The position numbers were made by a program, and so were the translations under genes. A stretch of DNA of 59,427 nucleotides from DASRHK01 sp035650495 (GTDB lineage: Bacteria; Pseudomonadota; Gammaproteobacteria; Nevskiales; Nevskiaceae): NCBI GenBank assembly GCA_035650495.1, contig DASRHK010000177.1, positions 1 to 59,427 of the forward strand, read 5' to 3'. Under the pieces are notes generated by a model that saw only the letters and a program-made list of their open reading frames with translations, was not told the origin of the DNA and made no database searches. Shown piece after piece: positions 9,437-17,180 of this stretch (position 1 is its first letter; every line of letters begins with the position of its first letter).

Positions 9437-10399
9437 GTGGACCGCCCGACCCCCAGCACGTTCTACCCGCCGATCGAGCCGTTCCGGACGCATCGGCTGA
9501 AAGTCTCCGCGCTTCACGAGATCCACGTCGAGGAATCGGGCAATCCCGCGGGTAAGCCGATCGTCTTCGTCCATGGCGGTCCGGGCGGCGGTGTCGAGCC
9601 CTGGCATCGGCAGTTCTTCGATCCGGTCCGCTACCGCGCCGTGCTCATCGACCAGCGCGGATGCGGCAAATCCACGCCCCATGCCGAGCTCAAGGAGAAC
9701 ACCACCTGGGACCTCGTCGCCGACATGGAGACGGTCCGCGCCAAGCTCGGCATCGACAGCTGGGTCGTGTTCGGCGGCTCGTGGGGCGCGACGCTCGCGC
9801 TCGCGTATGCCGAGACGCATCCCGAGCGCACCAAGGCGCTCATCCTGCGCGGCGTGTTCCTGCTGCGGCCGCAGGAGATCCACTGGTTCTATCAGGAAGG
9901 CGCGAGCTGGATCTTCCCCGACGCGTGGGAGCACTACGTGCGCGTCATCCCGCCGGCCGAGCGCGGTGATTTCGTGAAGGCGTACCACAAGCGCCTGACC
10001 AGCCCGGACGCCGCGATCCGTCGCGAGGCCGCGCGCGCCTGGAGCATCTGGGAAGGCGCGACCAGCAAGCTCCTGCAGTCGGAAGACCTGGTGAAGCGTT
10101 TCGGTGAAGACCGCTTCGCGGAAGCATTCGCGCGCATCGAGTGCCATTACTTCGTCAACCACGGCTTCTTCAAGACGCCGAACTGGCTGCTCGAGAACGT
10201 CGGGCGCATCCGCAAGATCCCCGGCGTGATCGTGCAGGGGCGCTACGACGTCGTCTGCCCGATGAAGTCGGCGTGGGACCTTCATCTCGCGTGGCCCGAA
10301 GCGGATTTCCAGATTGTCCCCGACGCCGGCCACGCCGCCAGCGAGCCGGGGATCCAGTCGCGGCTGGTCGACGCGGCGAATCGGTTCGCGCACCTCTGA
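9437..10399 (+). CDS. pip: Proline iminopeptidase
   Basis: Cytoplasmic alpha/beta hydrolase of peptidase family S33 that removes N-terminal proline from peptides. It has 320 residues, the normal length. The oxyanion motif HGGPGGG (46-52) is followed by DQRGCGKS (72-79) and the nucleophile Ser115 in GGSWGATLAL. The Asp is in GRYDVVCP and the His in DAGHAASE, completing the triad. The start is GTG 9437. It stands alone, divergent from mltD across 173 bases. That gap contains a T7 run (9365-9371) with no stem before it and no other feature I can support. A palindromic repeat element follows the stop. Confidence 0.95.
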   Translation: MDRPTPSTFYPPIEPFRTHRLKVSALHEIHVEESGNPAGKPIVFVHGGPGGGVEPWHRQFFDPVRYRAVLIDQRGCGKSTPHAELKENTTWDLVADMETVRAKLGIDSWVVFGGSWGATLALAYAETHPERTKALILRGVFLLRPQEIHWFYQEGASWIFPDAWEHYVRVIPPAERGDFVKAYHKRLTSPDAAIRREAARAWSIWEGATSKLLQSEDLVKRFGEDRFAEAFARIECHYFVNHGFFKTPNWLLENVGRIRKIPGVIVQGRYDVVCPMKSAWDLHLAWPEADFQIVPDAGHAASEPGIQSRLVDAANRFAHL

Positions 10400-10403
10400 T
10401 TGT

Positions 10404-10468
10404 CGTCATGCCCGCGTCAGCGGGCATCTCGTTTTCAAAACTGGATTCCCGCCTCCCCGGGAATGACG
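10404..10468. repeat. Palindromic intergenic repeat (REP-like)
   Basis: Outer inverted repeat CGTCAT (10404-10409) / ATGACG (10463-10468) encloses three hairpins: ATGCCCGC/GCGGGCAT (10408-10427), GTTTT-C-AAAAC (10431-10441) and ATTCCCG/CGGGAAT (10445-10464). This is the familiar GTCATTCCCGC...GCGGGAAT type of mobile palindromic repeat of GC-rich proteobacteria. It is the only copy I see in the window. It could also end transcription of pip. Confidence 0.75.
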
Positions 10469-10476
10469 AAGTGCGC

Positions 10477-10506
10477 TTGACATGCAACCAAATGGTTGCC
10501 TATCAT
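10477..10506 (+). promoter_or_regulatory. ArsR promoter with embedded operator
   Basis: A perfect -35 TTGACA (10477-10482), an 18-base spacer and -10 TATCAT (10501-10506). The spacer contains the inverted repeat GCAACCA-AA-TGGTTGC (10484-10499), so a bound dimer would block RNA polymerase. Transcription should begin near 10513, only about two bases before the GTG start at 10515, so the message would be nearly leaderless. Confidence 0.75.
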
Positions 10507-10514
10507 CTTCGCCC

Positions 10515-10832
10515 GTGGACAAGGTGTTCAAGGCACTCGCCGATGCCGGACGCAGAAAGCTTCTGGACCAGCTGCACGCCGACAACGGCCAGACGCTGTC
10601 CGAGCTCTGCGAGCACCTCGACATGACGCGGCAGGCGGTGAGCAAGCACCTGCGCTTGCTGGAGGCGGCGAATCTCGTCGTCGTCCAGTGGCAAGGGCGC
10701 GAGAAGCTGCACTACCTCAATCCGGTGCCGATCCACGACATCTACGAGCGCTGGATCGGCAAGTACGAGCGCCATCGCTTGAGCGCGCTGGCCGATCTCA
10801 AGCGAAGGCTGGAGAAGAGCAACGATGAGTAA
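10515..10832 (+). CDS. ArsR-family winged-helix regulator (SRPBCC-linked type)
   Basis: Small cytoplasmic DNA-binding protein of 105 residues with a single winged helix (KALADAGRRKLLDQL, LSELCEHLDMTRQAVSKHLRLLEAANLV). It lacks the metal-binding cysteines of ArsR/SmtB sensors, so it belongs to the SdpR-like subfamily that controls AHSA1/SRPBCC genes. The start is GTG 10515; an upstream in-frame ATG at 10482 lies inside the promoter and is rejected. It overlaps the next gene by eight bases. The operator between its -35 and -10 suggests autorepression of the three-gene operon. What relieves repression cannot be seen; a ligand sensed through the SRPBCC partners is possible. Confidence 0.9.
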   Translation: MDKVFKALADAGRRKLLDQLHADNGQTLSELCEHLDMTRQAVSKHLRLLEAANLVVVQWQGREKLHYLNPVPIHDIYERWIGKYERHRLSALADLKRRLEKSNDE

Positions 10833-11274
10833 AGCGAAACACATCTACGTGATCTACGTCGACGCCAAGCCCGAGCGCGTCTGGGACGCGCTGATCACCA
10901 CCGATGCGACACGCCAGTACTGGGGACACGACAACGTCTCCGACTGGAAGCCCGGCTCGCGCTGGCAGCACGTGCGCACCGGCGACGGCAGCAACAAGGT
11001 CGATCTCGTCGGCAAGATCCTGGAGAGCGATCGGCCGCACAAGCTCGTGATGACCTGGTCGTTCCCGCAGGACGAGAACAATCCGGCGCAGATCTCGCGG
11101 GTGACGTTCGACATCCAGCCGTACCGCGAGACGCGCAGCAAGCTCACGGTCACGCACGACGACCTCGAGCCCGGATCGCAGATGGAGAGCGGCATCCAGC
11201 ATGGCTGGCCGCTCGTGCTCTCCAACCTCAAGTCGTATCTCGAGACCGGCAAGGTGATGCCGGTCCTGAAATAG
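10825..11274 (+). CDS. SRPBCC (AHSA1-like) domain protein 1
   Basis: Protein of 149 residues made of one START/Bet v1-like hydrophobic-pocket domain of the AHSA1 family. Typical marks are the opening IYVIYVDAKPERVWDALITTDATRQYW, the middle WKPGSRWQHV, and the C-terminal GWPLVLSNLKSYLETG. There are no enzymatic motifs, so a small-molecule binding role is the family-based guess. It is cotranscribed with the ArsR regulator (8-base overlap) and a second SRPBCC gene 10 bases downstream, a common arrangement. It has no signal peptide and is cytoplasmic. Confidence 0.9.
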   Translation: MSKAKHIYVIYVDAKPERVWDALITTDATRQYWGHDNVSDWKPGSRWQHVRTGDGSNKVDLVGKILESDRPHKLVMTWSFPQDENNPAQISRVTFDIQPYRETRSKLTVTHDDLEPGSQMESGIQHGWPLVLSNLKSYLETGKVMPVLK

Positions 11275-11284
11275 GAGCATTGCG

Positions 11285-11755
11285 ATGGCGAAGAGCCGAT
11301 TCGTCTACGTGAGCTACATCCGCACGACGCCCGAGAAGCTGTGGTCGGCGCTGACGACGCCGGAGTTCATCCGTCAGTTCTGGTTCGGCTGCACCGCCGA
11401 CTGCGACTTCAAGGCCGGCTCGCCGTGGAAGCTCGTCTATCCCGACGGCCGGCTCGCGGACGTCGGCAAGATCGAGGAATCGCAGCCGCCGCACCGATTG
11501 GTGATCCGCTGGCGCAACGAATGGAATCCCGAGCTCAAGGTGGAAGGCGATTCGCTGTGCACGATGGAGATCGAGCAAAACGGATCGGCCGTGAAGCTGT
11601 CGATCACCCACGCGATCGATCGTGACGCATCCAAGTTCATCGAAGCGGTGTCCGGCGGCTGGCCGAAGGTGATCTCCAATCTCAAATCACTGCTCGAGAG
11701 CGGATCGGTTGCGTTGACGGATCCGTATCCGGCGGCGAAGCAGGCCGCGGCTTAA
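11285..11755 (+). CDS. SRPBCC (AHSA1-like) domain protein 2
   Basis: Paralogue of the preceding gene, 156 residues, same fold and landmarks (FVYVSYIRTTPEKLWSALTTPEFIRQFW; GWPKVISNLKSLLESG). The conserved Trp, Pro and Lys positions suggest a tandem duplication followed by divergence. It is preceded by an AGGAG-type ribosome site (AATAGGAGCATTGCG before ATG 11285). The protein ends with an Ala/Lys-rich tail. Its stop codon overlaps the stop of the convergent gene in the tetranucleotide TTAA (11752-11755). The ligand is unknown. Confidence 0.9.
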   Translation: MAKSRFVYVSYIRTTPEKLWSALTTPEFIRQFWFGCTADCDFKAGSPWKLVYPDGRLADVGKIEESQPPHRLVIRWRNEWNPELKVEGDSLCTMEIEQNGSAVKLSITHAIDRDASKFIEAVSGGWPKVISNLKSLLESGSVALTDPYPAAKQAAA

Positions 11756-12315
11756 CGCTTCGCGCCGAGCATCGACAGCGCCTTCTCGCGAGAGATCTTG
11801 CTGTCGGCGCCGAGCTGTCCGTTGCGCCACCACCCGAGGACGCGCGCGCTATCGATGCGCCAGTAGGCCACGTCGGGGAAGGTCTCGATGTCGGCGACGA
11901 CGTAGCCGCGGATGCCGGCGAGCTTCTTCAGGAATCCGGTCTCGTCGAAGTGCCGGCTCGAGCCGACCATGTTGCTCGGACAGAAATACAGTCCGTGCCG
12001 GGACAGCGAGCGCACTTCCCAGCGGCCTTCGTGATCGTCGATGACGTCATACGGCGCGCCTTCGCTCGGCGCGGGACGTCCATGCAGCACTTCCGACGCG
12101 ATGCGCCGCTCGAGGATGAACGAGACGCGCCGGCCGTCGGTGAAGTACTGCCGCACCGCGTCGTCGCGCAAGTGCATCGCACGCGTGAGCTCGGCGAGAT
12201 TCCACGACAGCACCCCTTCAGCGGCGGCGCAGGAGAACGATACGGTTGCTGTTAGTGCCAGCGCGATTGTTCGCCACACCCCAGATGTGCGCCGTCTTGG
12301 TGAAGCTCTGTTCAT
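11752..12315 (-). CDS. Exported protein of unknown function
   Basis: I do not recognise a family. The 187-residue product has a basic N-terminus (RRR) followed by a hydrophobic stretch (WRTIALALTATVSFSCAAAEG) that looks like a Sec signal with cleavage near CAAA-EG, so it is probably periplasmic. The mature part is mixed alpha/beta with several Trp, Tyr and His residues (HGLYFCPSNMVGSSRHFDE; YWRIDSARVLGWWRNGQ) and no enzymatic motif I can name. The first 98 bases overlap the 3' end of the DNA methyltransferase gene; a GTG at 12279 would shorten the overlap to 62 bases and still keep the signal. It lies downstream of lrp and the methyltransferase on the same strand and could be cotranscribed. 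Confidence 0.6.
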   Translation of the reverse strand: MNRASPRRRTSGVWRTIALALTATVSFSCAAAEGVLSWNLAELTRAMHLRDDAVRQYFTDGRRVSFILERRIASEVLHGRPAPSEGAPYDVIDDHEGRWEVRSLSRHGLYFCPSNMVGSSRHFDETGFLKKLAGIRGYVVADIETFPDVAYWRIDSARVLGWWRNGQLGADSKISREKALSMLGAKR

Positions 12316-13426
12316 GGATCAGCACGCCCTCGCAGTCGAAGCCCGCGGCGAGCGCGACCGGCACGACGTGCTCTTCCAGCCGCACGCTGCCGCCGCGCAC
12401 CTCGCCGACCTCGAAAGCGACGTGGCCTCCGCGAGCCGTGATGCGATGAAGCTCGCACATCACGGCGCCGATGAGAGCTGTCCACTCGGCCAGTCGCGAC
12501 GGTGTGCTGATCCGCGCCGCGACTTCATCAACCGCGATGCCGTTGAACCAGCAGCGCAGCCAGTTATCGTCGGCGTACTGCACGACGTCGAGGAACGGCG
12601 GCGACGTGACCGTGAGCTGCACGCTGCGATCGGCGATCGGCTGCGTCGCGCGCGCGTCACACTCGACGAAGCGCACCTTCGCTTTCGCGAGCTGCGCGCG
12701 TTCTTCGTCGGAGATCGTCTTCAACAGCGTCTGCGTCTTGCGCAGGATCAGCTTGCGCGTGTCGCGATAGTCCGGCTTCTGCGCGCGTCGCTCATTGATC
12801 TTGATCTGCGCCTGCGCGCTCACCGCCTGATTCGGCGGGAACGTGTAGACGGAAAAGAAGCCTGGCGAATGACCGGTCAACCGATTGGTCGCCACCATGC
12901 GGATCCAGCGGTCGACGTGATCCTCGGAGCCCGAATCGCGGCGCGATCGCAGATACGCGCGCAGCGACACGATCTCCGCGAGCGTGGCCGGGTGGTAGAA
13001 CATCGAGAGATCGAGATCGGCGGTCGCGGCTGGCTCAATCGGGATCTCCTGCAACCGCGCGGCGACTTCCTCGACCGTCGGCGGATTCAATCGCGGCTCG
13101 ACCAGGATGCGCGACAGCGGATTGATGTCGTTCGCGATCGCGCGACGTCCGAGCAGCCCAGCTTCGAGCGCCGTCGTGCCGCGCCCACTGAACGGGTCGT
13201 AGACGACGTCGTCCGGGTTGGTCAGCCGTTCGATGAAGAAGCGCGGCACCTGCGGCTTGAAGCACGCGCGATAGGAGATCTCGTGGAGCGGATGCGCGTC
13301 GCGCTGCTTTGCGGTCCAGAACTCGTTGACGTAGACCGGCATGAGCTCGGTCGCGACCGGACGCATCTCGCACAGCGTCGGCTTGCCGAACTGATCGAAG
13401 GCGCGAAGCGTTTCGTGCAGGCTCAC
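12218..13426 (-). CDS. Orphan DNA methyltransferase (N4/N6 amino type)
   Basis: S-adenosylmethionine-dependent DNA methylase of 402 residues. The SAM-binding motif I is DPFSGRGTT at residues 77-85, with NDINPLSR just after. The catalytic motif IV is TSPPF at 274-278, a form common in N4-cytosine or N6-adenine enzymes. Motif I precedes motif IV with nearly 190 residues between them, probably housing target recognition; many TSPP enzymes have the opposite order. It starts with GTG 13426, overlapping the lrp stop by GTGA. No restriction endonuclease is encoded nearby, so it is an orphan, possibly regulatory, methylase. The target sequence cannot be predicted. Confidence 0.82.
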   Translation of the reverse strand: MSLHETLRAFDQFGKPTLCEMRPVATELMPVYVNEFWTAKQRDAHPLHEISYRACFKPQVPRFFIERLTNPDDVVYDPFSGRGTTALEAGLLGRRAIANDINPLSRILVEPRLNPPTVEEVAARLQEIPIEPAATADLDLSMFYHPATLAEIVSLRAYLRSRRDSGSEDHVDRWIRMVATNRLTGHSPGFFSVYTFPPNQAVSAQAQIKINERRAQKPDYRDTRKLILRKTQTLLKTISDEERAQLAKAKVRFVECDARATQPIADRSVQLTVTSPPFLDVVQYADDNWLRCWFNGIAVDEVAARISTPSRLAEWTALIGAVMCELHRITARGGHVAFEVGEVRGGSVRLEEHVVPVALAAGFDCEGVLIHEQSFTKTAHIWGVANNRAGTNSNRIVLLRRR

Positions 13427-13899
13427 TTCGCGGTTCTCCAGCCGAAGCCCTCATCCGGCTTGATCGATTCGAGCACGAGGCTCGAGCGGATGTCCTTCAC
13501 GCCCGGCAGGCCGATCAGCGTGTGCATGGTGAAATCGGAGAAGGCTTTCAGATCGGCGACGAACACGTGGAGCAGGAAGTCGAGGTCGCCGGTCATCACG
13601 TAGCAGGCGCGGATTTCCGGCAGGCGGCGCACCGCGTCCTCGAAGGATTCGGCCATGTCCTTGGACTGTCGCTCGATGCGCACCTGGATGAACGCCTGGA
13701 TCTGCAGCCCGAGCTTTTCGGAGTTGAGCCGGGCGGTGTAGCCCTCGATCACGCCCGACTCTTCGAGCTTCTTCACGCGGCGCAGGCAGGCGGTGGCCGA
13801 GAGCGAGACCTTGTCGGCGAGGGCAATGACCGGCACGCGGCCGTCGCGCTGCAGCTCGCGCAGGATCTTGAGGTCGGTGCGGTCGAGGTCTTCAGTCAC
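13423..13899 (-). CDS. Lrp/AsnC-family transcriptional regulator
   Basis: Regulator of 158 residues with an N-terminal helix-turn-helix (LDRTDLKILRELQRDGRVPVIALADKVSLSATACLRRVKKLEESGVI) and a C-terminal RAM effector domain (YVMTGDLDFLLHVFVADLKAF). It starts at GTG 13899. It is divergent from the phenylalanine/tyrosine catabolic operon, so an aromatic amino acid is the likely effector and phhA the likely target, as known for other Lrp-type regulators of phenylalanine hydroxylase or hmg genes (inference). It is translationally coupled to a downstream methyltransferase. Repeated palindromic motifs in the 140-base intergenic region are candidate sites. Confidence 0.92.
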   Translation of the reverse strand: MTEDLDRTDLKILRELQRDGRVPVIALADKVSLSATACLRRVKKLEESGVIEGYTARLNSEKLGLQIQAFIQVRIERQSKDMAESFEDAVRRLPEIRACYVMTGDLDFLLHVFVADLKAFSDFTMHTLIGLPGVKDIRSSLVLESIKPDEGFGWRTAK

Positions 13900-13908
13900 G
13901 CAGCAAAT

Positions 13909-13977
13909 CACTACGAATCGATCCGAATGTAGTGAATAGTGCCACAAAATTGCGCAAGCACGCCCGGAATTGCACAA
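13909..13977. promoter_or_regulatory. Candidate Lrp operator array between lrp and phhA
   Basis: TTGCGCAA (13950-13957) and TTGCACAA (13970-13977) have centres exactly 20 bases apart. An inverted repeat CACTAC/GTAGTG (13909-13914 and 13929-13934) also has arm centres 20 bases apart. Two-turn spacing on one face of the helix is expected for an Lrp-type octamer that wraps DNA. Direct evidence is the spacing; binding is inferred. Confidence 0.5.
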
Positions 13978-14039
13978 AGTGAGCACCGCCGCGGCGTTAG
14001 GATGGTCATGCGAACGGGCACGGTCGGAGGAGACCTCGA

Positions 14040-14894
14040 GTGTTTGGTGCCAATACAACCAACGAGCTGCGCGGCGATTACACGCACGCAAAGCCGGATT
14101 TCACGATCGACCAGGACATGCGCCTCTACAGCGCGGCCGATCAGGCGATGTGGCGGAATCTGTACTGCCGCCAGTCGCGGATCGTTCAGGGCTACGCGTC
14201 GGGAGAGTTCCTGCAAGGCTTGAAGCTGCTCGACGCTGCGGATCGCATTCCGCAGCTCGAGCGCATCAGCGACGCGCTCTACAAGGCCACGCAGTGGCGC
14301 CTCGTCGCGGTGCCGGGCTTCATCCCCGATGTCGCGTTCTTCAAGCACCTGTCCGAGCGCTGCCTGCCGGTGACGGTGTGGCTGCGCAAGCCCGAGGAGA
14401 TGGACTATCTGGTCGAGCCGGACATGTTCCACGACTTCTTCGGCCACGTGCCGATGCTGTTCCATCCGGTGTTCGCCGATTACGTGCAGATGTACGGGAA
14501 GCGTGGACTCGAGGCGGCCGGCGAGAACGCGCTGCCGCTGCTCGCGCGGCTCTATTGGTACACCGTGGAATTCGGGCTGCTCGAGTCCAAAGACGGACTG
14601 AAGACGTTCGGCGCGGGGATTCTCTCGTCGGCCGGCGAGACGCCGTTCTCGATCGACAGCCGCGAGCCGCATCGCGTGCGCTTCGCGCTCGAGCGGGTCA
14701 TGCGCACGCGCTACATGATCGACGACTATCAGAAGACTTATTTCGTGGTGCGCTCGCTCGACGAGCTGCATCGCGCGATGGCGGATGATCTCCGACCGGT
14801 CTATCGCAAGCTCGCGACGGCAACGGAGCTCGACCCGGGCTCCACCTACGCCGGCGATGAGCTGGTCAGCGCGCCGGCGAAAGTCGCGGCCTGA
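14040..14894 (+). CDS. phhA: Phenylalanine-4-hydroxylase
   Basis: Iron- and tetrahydropterin-dependent enzyme that converts phenylalanine to tyrosine, the entry step of the pathway encoded downstream. It has 284 residues, the normal size of the monomeric bacterial enzyme. The iron ligands are His131 and His136 in HDFFGHVPM and Glu177 in WYTVEFGLL. It starts at GTG 14040 preceded by GGAGG (14028-14032). It is the first gene of a plus-strand operon phhA-hppD-hmgA-peptidase-fah-maiA and diverges from lrp. No pterin-4a-carbinolamine dehydratase (phhB) is present here, so cofactor recycling must be encoded elsewhere. Confidence 0.96.
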   Translation: MFGANTTNELRGDYTHAKPDFTIDQDMRLYSAADQAMWRNLYCRQSRIVQGYASGEFLQGLKLLDAADRIPQLERISDALYKATQWRLVAVPGFIPDVAFFKHLSERCLPVTVWLRKPEEMDYLVEPDMFHDFFGHVPMLFHPVFADYVQMYGKRGLEAAGENALPLLARLYWYTVEFGLLESKDGLKTFGAGILSSAGETPFSIDSREPHRVRFALERVMRTRYMIDDYQKTYFVVRSLDELHRAMADDLRPVYRKLATATELDPGSTYAGDELVSAPAKVAA

Positions 14895-14939
14895 TTTCAC
14901 CGCGGCGCGGGTGACGCGCCGCTTTCCAAAGGATTACCC

Positions 14940-16040
14940 TTGAAACCCGAAACGGTGGCTGTGCCCATGAACAAGAAAGAGCCCAATCCGCTGCAGACCG
15001 ACGGCTTCGAGTTCGTCGAGTTCACCGCGCCGACCAAGGCCGGTATCGCCGAGCTGCACAAGCTGTTCGAGCTGCTGGGCTTCGTCGCCGTTGCGAAACA
15101 TCGCAGCAAGGACGTCACGCTGTTCCGCCAGGGCGAGATCAACTTCCTCGTCAACGGCACGCCGTACACGCACTTCCATCAGTTCGCGCAGGCGCACGGT
15201 CCCGCGGCGTGCGCGATGGCGTGGCGTGTGAAGGACGCCGTGAAAGCGTACGACTACGCGATTGCCCAGGGCGCGCATCCGTTCGATGCGAAACCCGGGT
15301 TCATGGAGCTGCGCCTGCCGGCGGTTTACGGCATCGGCAACAGCGTTCTGTATTTCGTGGATCGCTATGGCCCCGGGCACTCGATCTACGACGTCGACTT
15401 CAAGTTCTTCGACGGCGTCGATCCGAATCCGCAGGGTGTGGGCCTGTGCTGCATCGATCATCTGACGCACAACGTCGAGCGCGGCAACATGGACACGTGG
15501 GCGGGCTTCTACGAGAAGATCGCCAACTTCAAGCAGATCCGCTACTTCGACATCGAAGGCAAGCAGACCGGGCTGTTCTCGCGCGCGATGACCTCGCCGT
15601 GCGGAAAGATCCGCATCCCGATCAACGAGAGCGCCGACGACAAGAGCCAGATCGAGGAATTCCTCAAGCAGTACCGCGGCGAAGGCATCCAGCACATCGC
15701 GCTCGAGACGAAGGACATCTACAAGACGGTCGAGGCGATGCGCGCGCGCGGCGTCCAATTCATGGACACGCCCGACACGTACTACGACAAGGTCGACACG
15801 CGCGTGAAGGGCCACAAGGAGAATGTCGCGACGCTGAAGAGGCTGCGCGTGCTGATCGACGGCGCGCCGGAGGAGGGAATCCTTCTGCAGATCTTCACGT
15901 CGACCGTGATCGGCCCGATCTTCTTCGAGATCATCCAGCGCAAGGGCAACGAAGGCTTCGGCGAAGGCAACTTCAAGGCGCTGTTCGAGTCGATCGAGGA
16001 AGACCAGATCAAGCGCGGCGTCCTGAAAGAACCCGCGTAG
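14940..16040 (+). CDS. hppD: 4-hydroxyphenylpyruvate dioxygenase
   Basis: Non-heme Fe(II) enzyme that converts 4-hydroxyphenylpyruvate to homogentisate. The 366-residue protein has two vicinal-oxygen-chelate halves; the iron ligands are His174 (CIDHLTHNV), His252 (IQHIALET) and Glu330 (IFFEIIQRKG). I use TTG 14940 because AAAGGA stands seven bases before it; ATG 14967 is the alternative and has no clear ribosome site. The gene follows phhA by 45 bases and is followed directly by hmgA with no gap. The tyrosine aminotransferase that makes its substrate is not in the window. Confidence 0.96.
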   Translation: MKPETVAVPMNKKEPNPLQTDGFEFVEFTAPTKAGIAELHKLFELLGFVAVAKHRSKDVTLFRQGEINFLVNGTPYTHFHQFAQAHGPAACAMAWRVKDAVKAYDYAIAQGAHPFDAKPGFMELRLPAVYGIGNSVLYFVDRYGPGHSIYDVDFKFFDGVDPNPQGVGLCCIDHLTHNVERGNMDTWAGFYEKIANFKQIRYFDIEGKQTGLFSRAMTSPCGKIRIPINESADDKSQIEEFLKQYRGEGIQHIALETKDIYKTVEAMRARGVQFMDTPDTYYDKVDTRVKGHKENVATLKRLRVLIDGAPEEGILLQIFTSTVIGPIFFEIIQRKGNEGFGEGNFKALFESIEEDQIKRGVLKEPA

Positions 16041-17180
16041 ATGTCGCGCAAATACATCTATCGCCCCCACGTCGAAGGCCAGGCCTCACGCCAGGCGCAC
16101 GCCGATCTGCCCGAAGGCACCTACGAGCGCGAGCTCGGCAAGGAAGGCTTCTTCGGCCCCGCGTCGCACATGTATCACCCGAAGCCGCCGACGGCGTGGA
16201 CGTCGTGGGAAGGTCCGCTGCGCCCGCGCGCGTTCGATTGCGTAAAGCTCGCGGCAAACGGCGCTTCGCCCTGGGATGCGAAGACGCTGCTGTTCAATGC
16301 GAGCGTGCAGATGCGCTACTGGACCTGCACGAAGTCGATGGACCATCTCGTGCGCAACGCCGACGGCGACGAGCTCTTGTTCGTCCATGCCGGCGACGCT
16401 GATCTCTTCTGCGACTACGGTCATCTCGCGCTCGTGCCAGGTGATTACGTCGTCCTGCCGCGCGGGACGATGTGGCGTATCGAGAACAAGTCGCCGGTCA
16501 CGCTGCTTCTCATCGAAGCGACCAACGGCAGCTATCAACTGCCGGAGAAGGGACTCGTCGGCGAGCACGCCATCTTCGATCCGGCGATGCTCGACGTGCC
16601 GGCGATCGACAAGGCGTTCCAGTCGCAGCAGAAGGGCAAGCTCGCGACCCGCGAGTGGAAGGTTCGCGTGAAGCGGCGCAACGAGATCTCCGTCGTCACT
16701 TATCCGCACAATCCGCTCGACGCGGTTGGCTGGCACGGCTCGCTGCATCCGGTGCGCATCAACGTGAAGGACATCCGTCCGCTGATGTCGCACCGCTTCC
16801 ACGTGCCGCCGTCGGCGCACACGACGTTCGTCGCGAATCGCTTCGTCGTCTGCACGTTCGTGCCGCGTCCGTTCGAGACCGATCCGGGCGCGATCAAGGT
16901 GCCGTTCTTCCACAACAACGACGATTTCGACGAAGTGCTGTTCTATCACGCGGGCGATTTCTTCTCGCGCGACAACATCCACCCCGGCATGATCACGCTG
17001 CATCCCTGCGGCTTCACCCACGGCCCGCATCCGAAGGCGCTGACCAAGATGCTCAAGCAGGAAAAAGCGGCGACCAACGAGTACGCCGTGATGATCGACG
17101 CGCGCGACGCGCTCGAAGTCGGCGAGGCTGCCTCGTCCGTCGAATGGGCTGACTACCACCGCTCCTGGCAGAGCGCTTGA
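16041..17180 (+). CDS. hmgA: Homogentisate 1,2-dioxygenase
   Basis: Ring-cleaving Fe(II) cupin enzyme: homogentisate plus O2 gives maleylacetoacetate. The 379-residue product belongs to the shorter bacterial branch (the classical enzyme is about 430-440). Landmarks are HAGDADLFCDYG and PGDYVVLPRGTMWRIE in the first cupin, and FYHAGDFFSRDN and HPCGFTHGPHPKAL near the active site in the second. ATG 16041 directly follows the hppD stop with no spacer. The stop overlaps the TTG start of the next gene (TTGA). Confidence 0.93.
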   Translation: MSRKYIYRPHVEGQASRQAHADLPEGTYERELGKEGFFGPASHMYHPKPPTAWTSWEGPLRPRAFDCVKLAANGASPWDAKTLLFNASVQMRYWTCTKSMDHLVRNADGDELLFVHAGDADLFCDYGHLALVPGDYVVLPRGTMWRIENKSPVTLLLIEATNGSYQLPEKGLVGEHAIFDPAMLDVPAIDKAFQSQQKGKLATREWKVRVKRRNEISVVTYPHNPLDAVGWHGSLHPVRINVKDIRPLMSHRFHVPPSAHTTFVANRFVVCTFVPRPFETDPGAIKVPFFHNNDDFDEVLFYHAGDFFSRDNIHPGMITLHPCGFTHGPHPKALTKMLKQEKAATNEYAVMIDARDALEVGEAASSVEWADYHRSWQSA

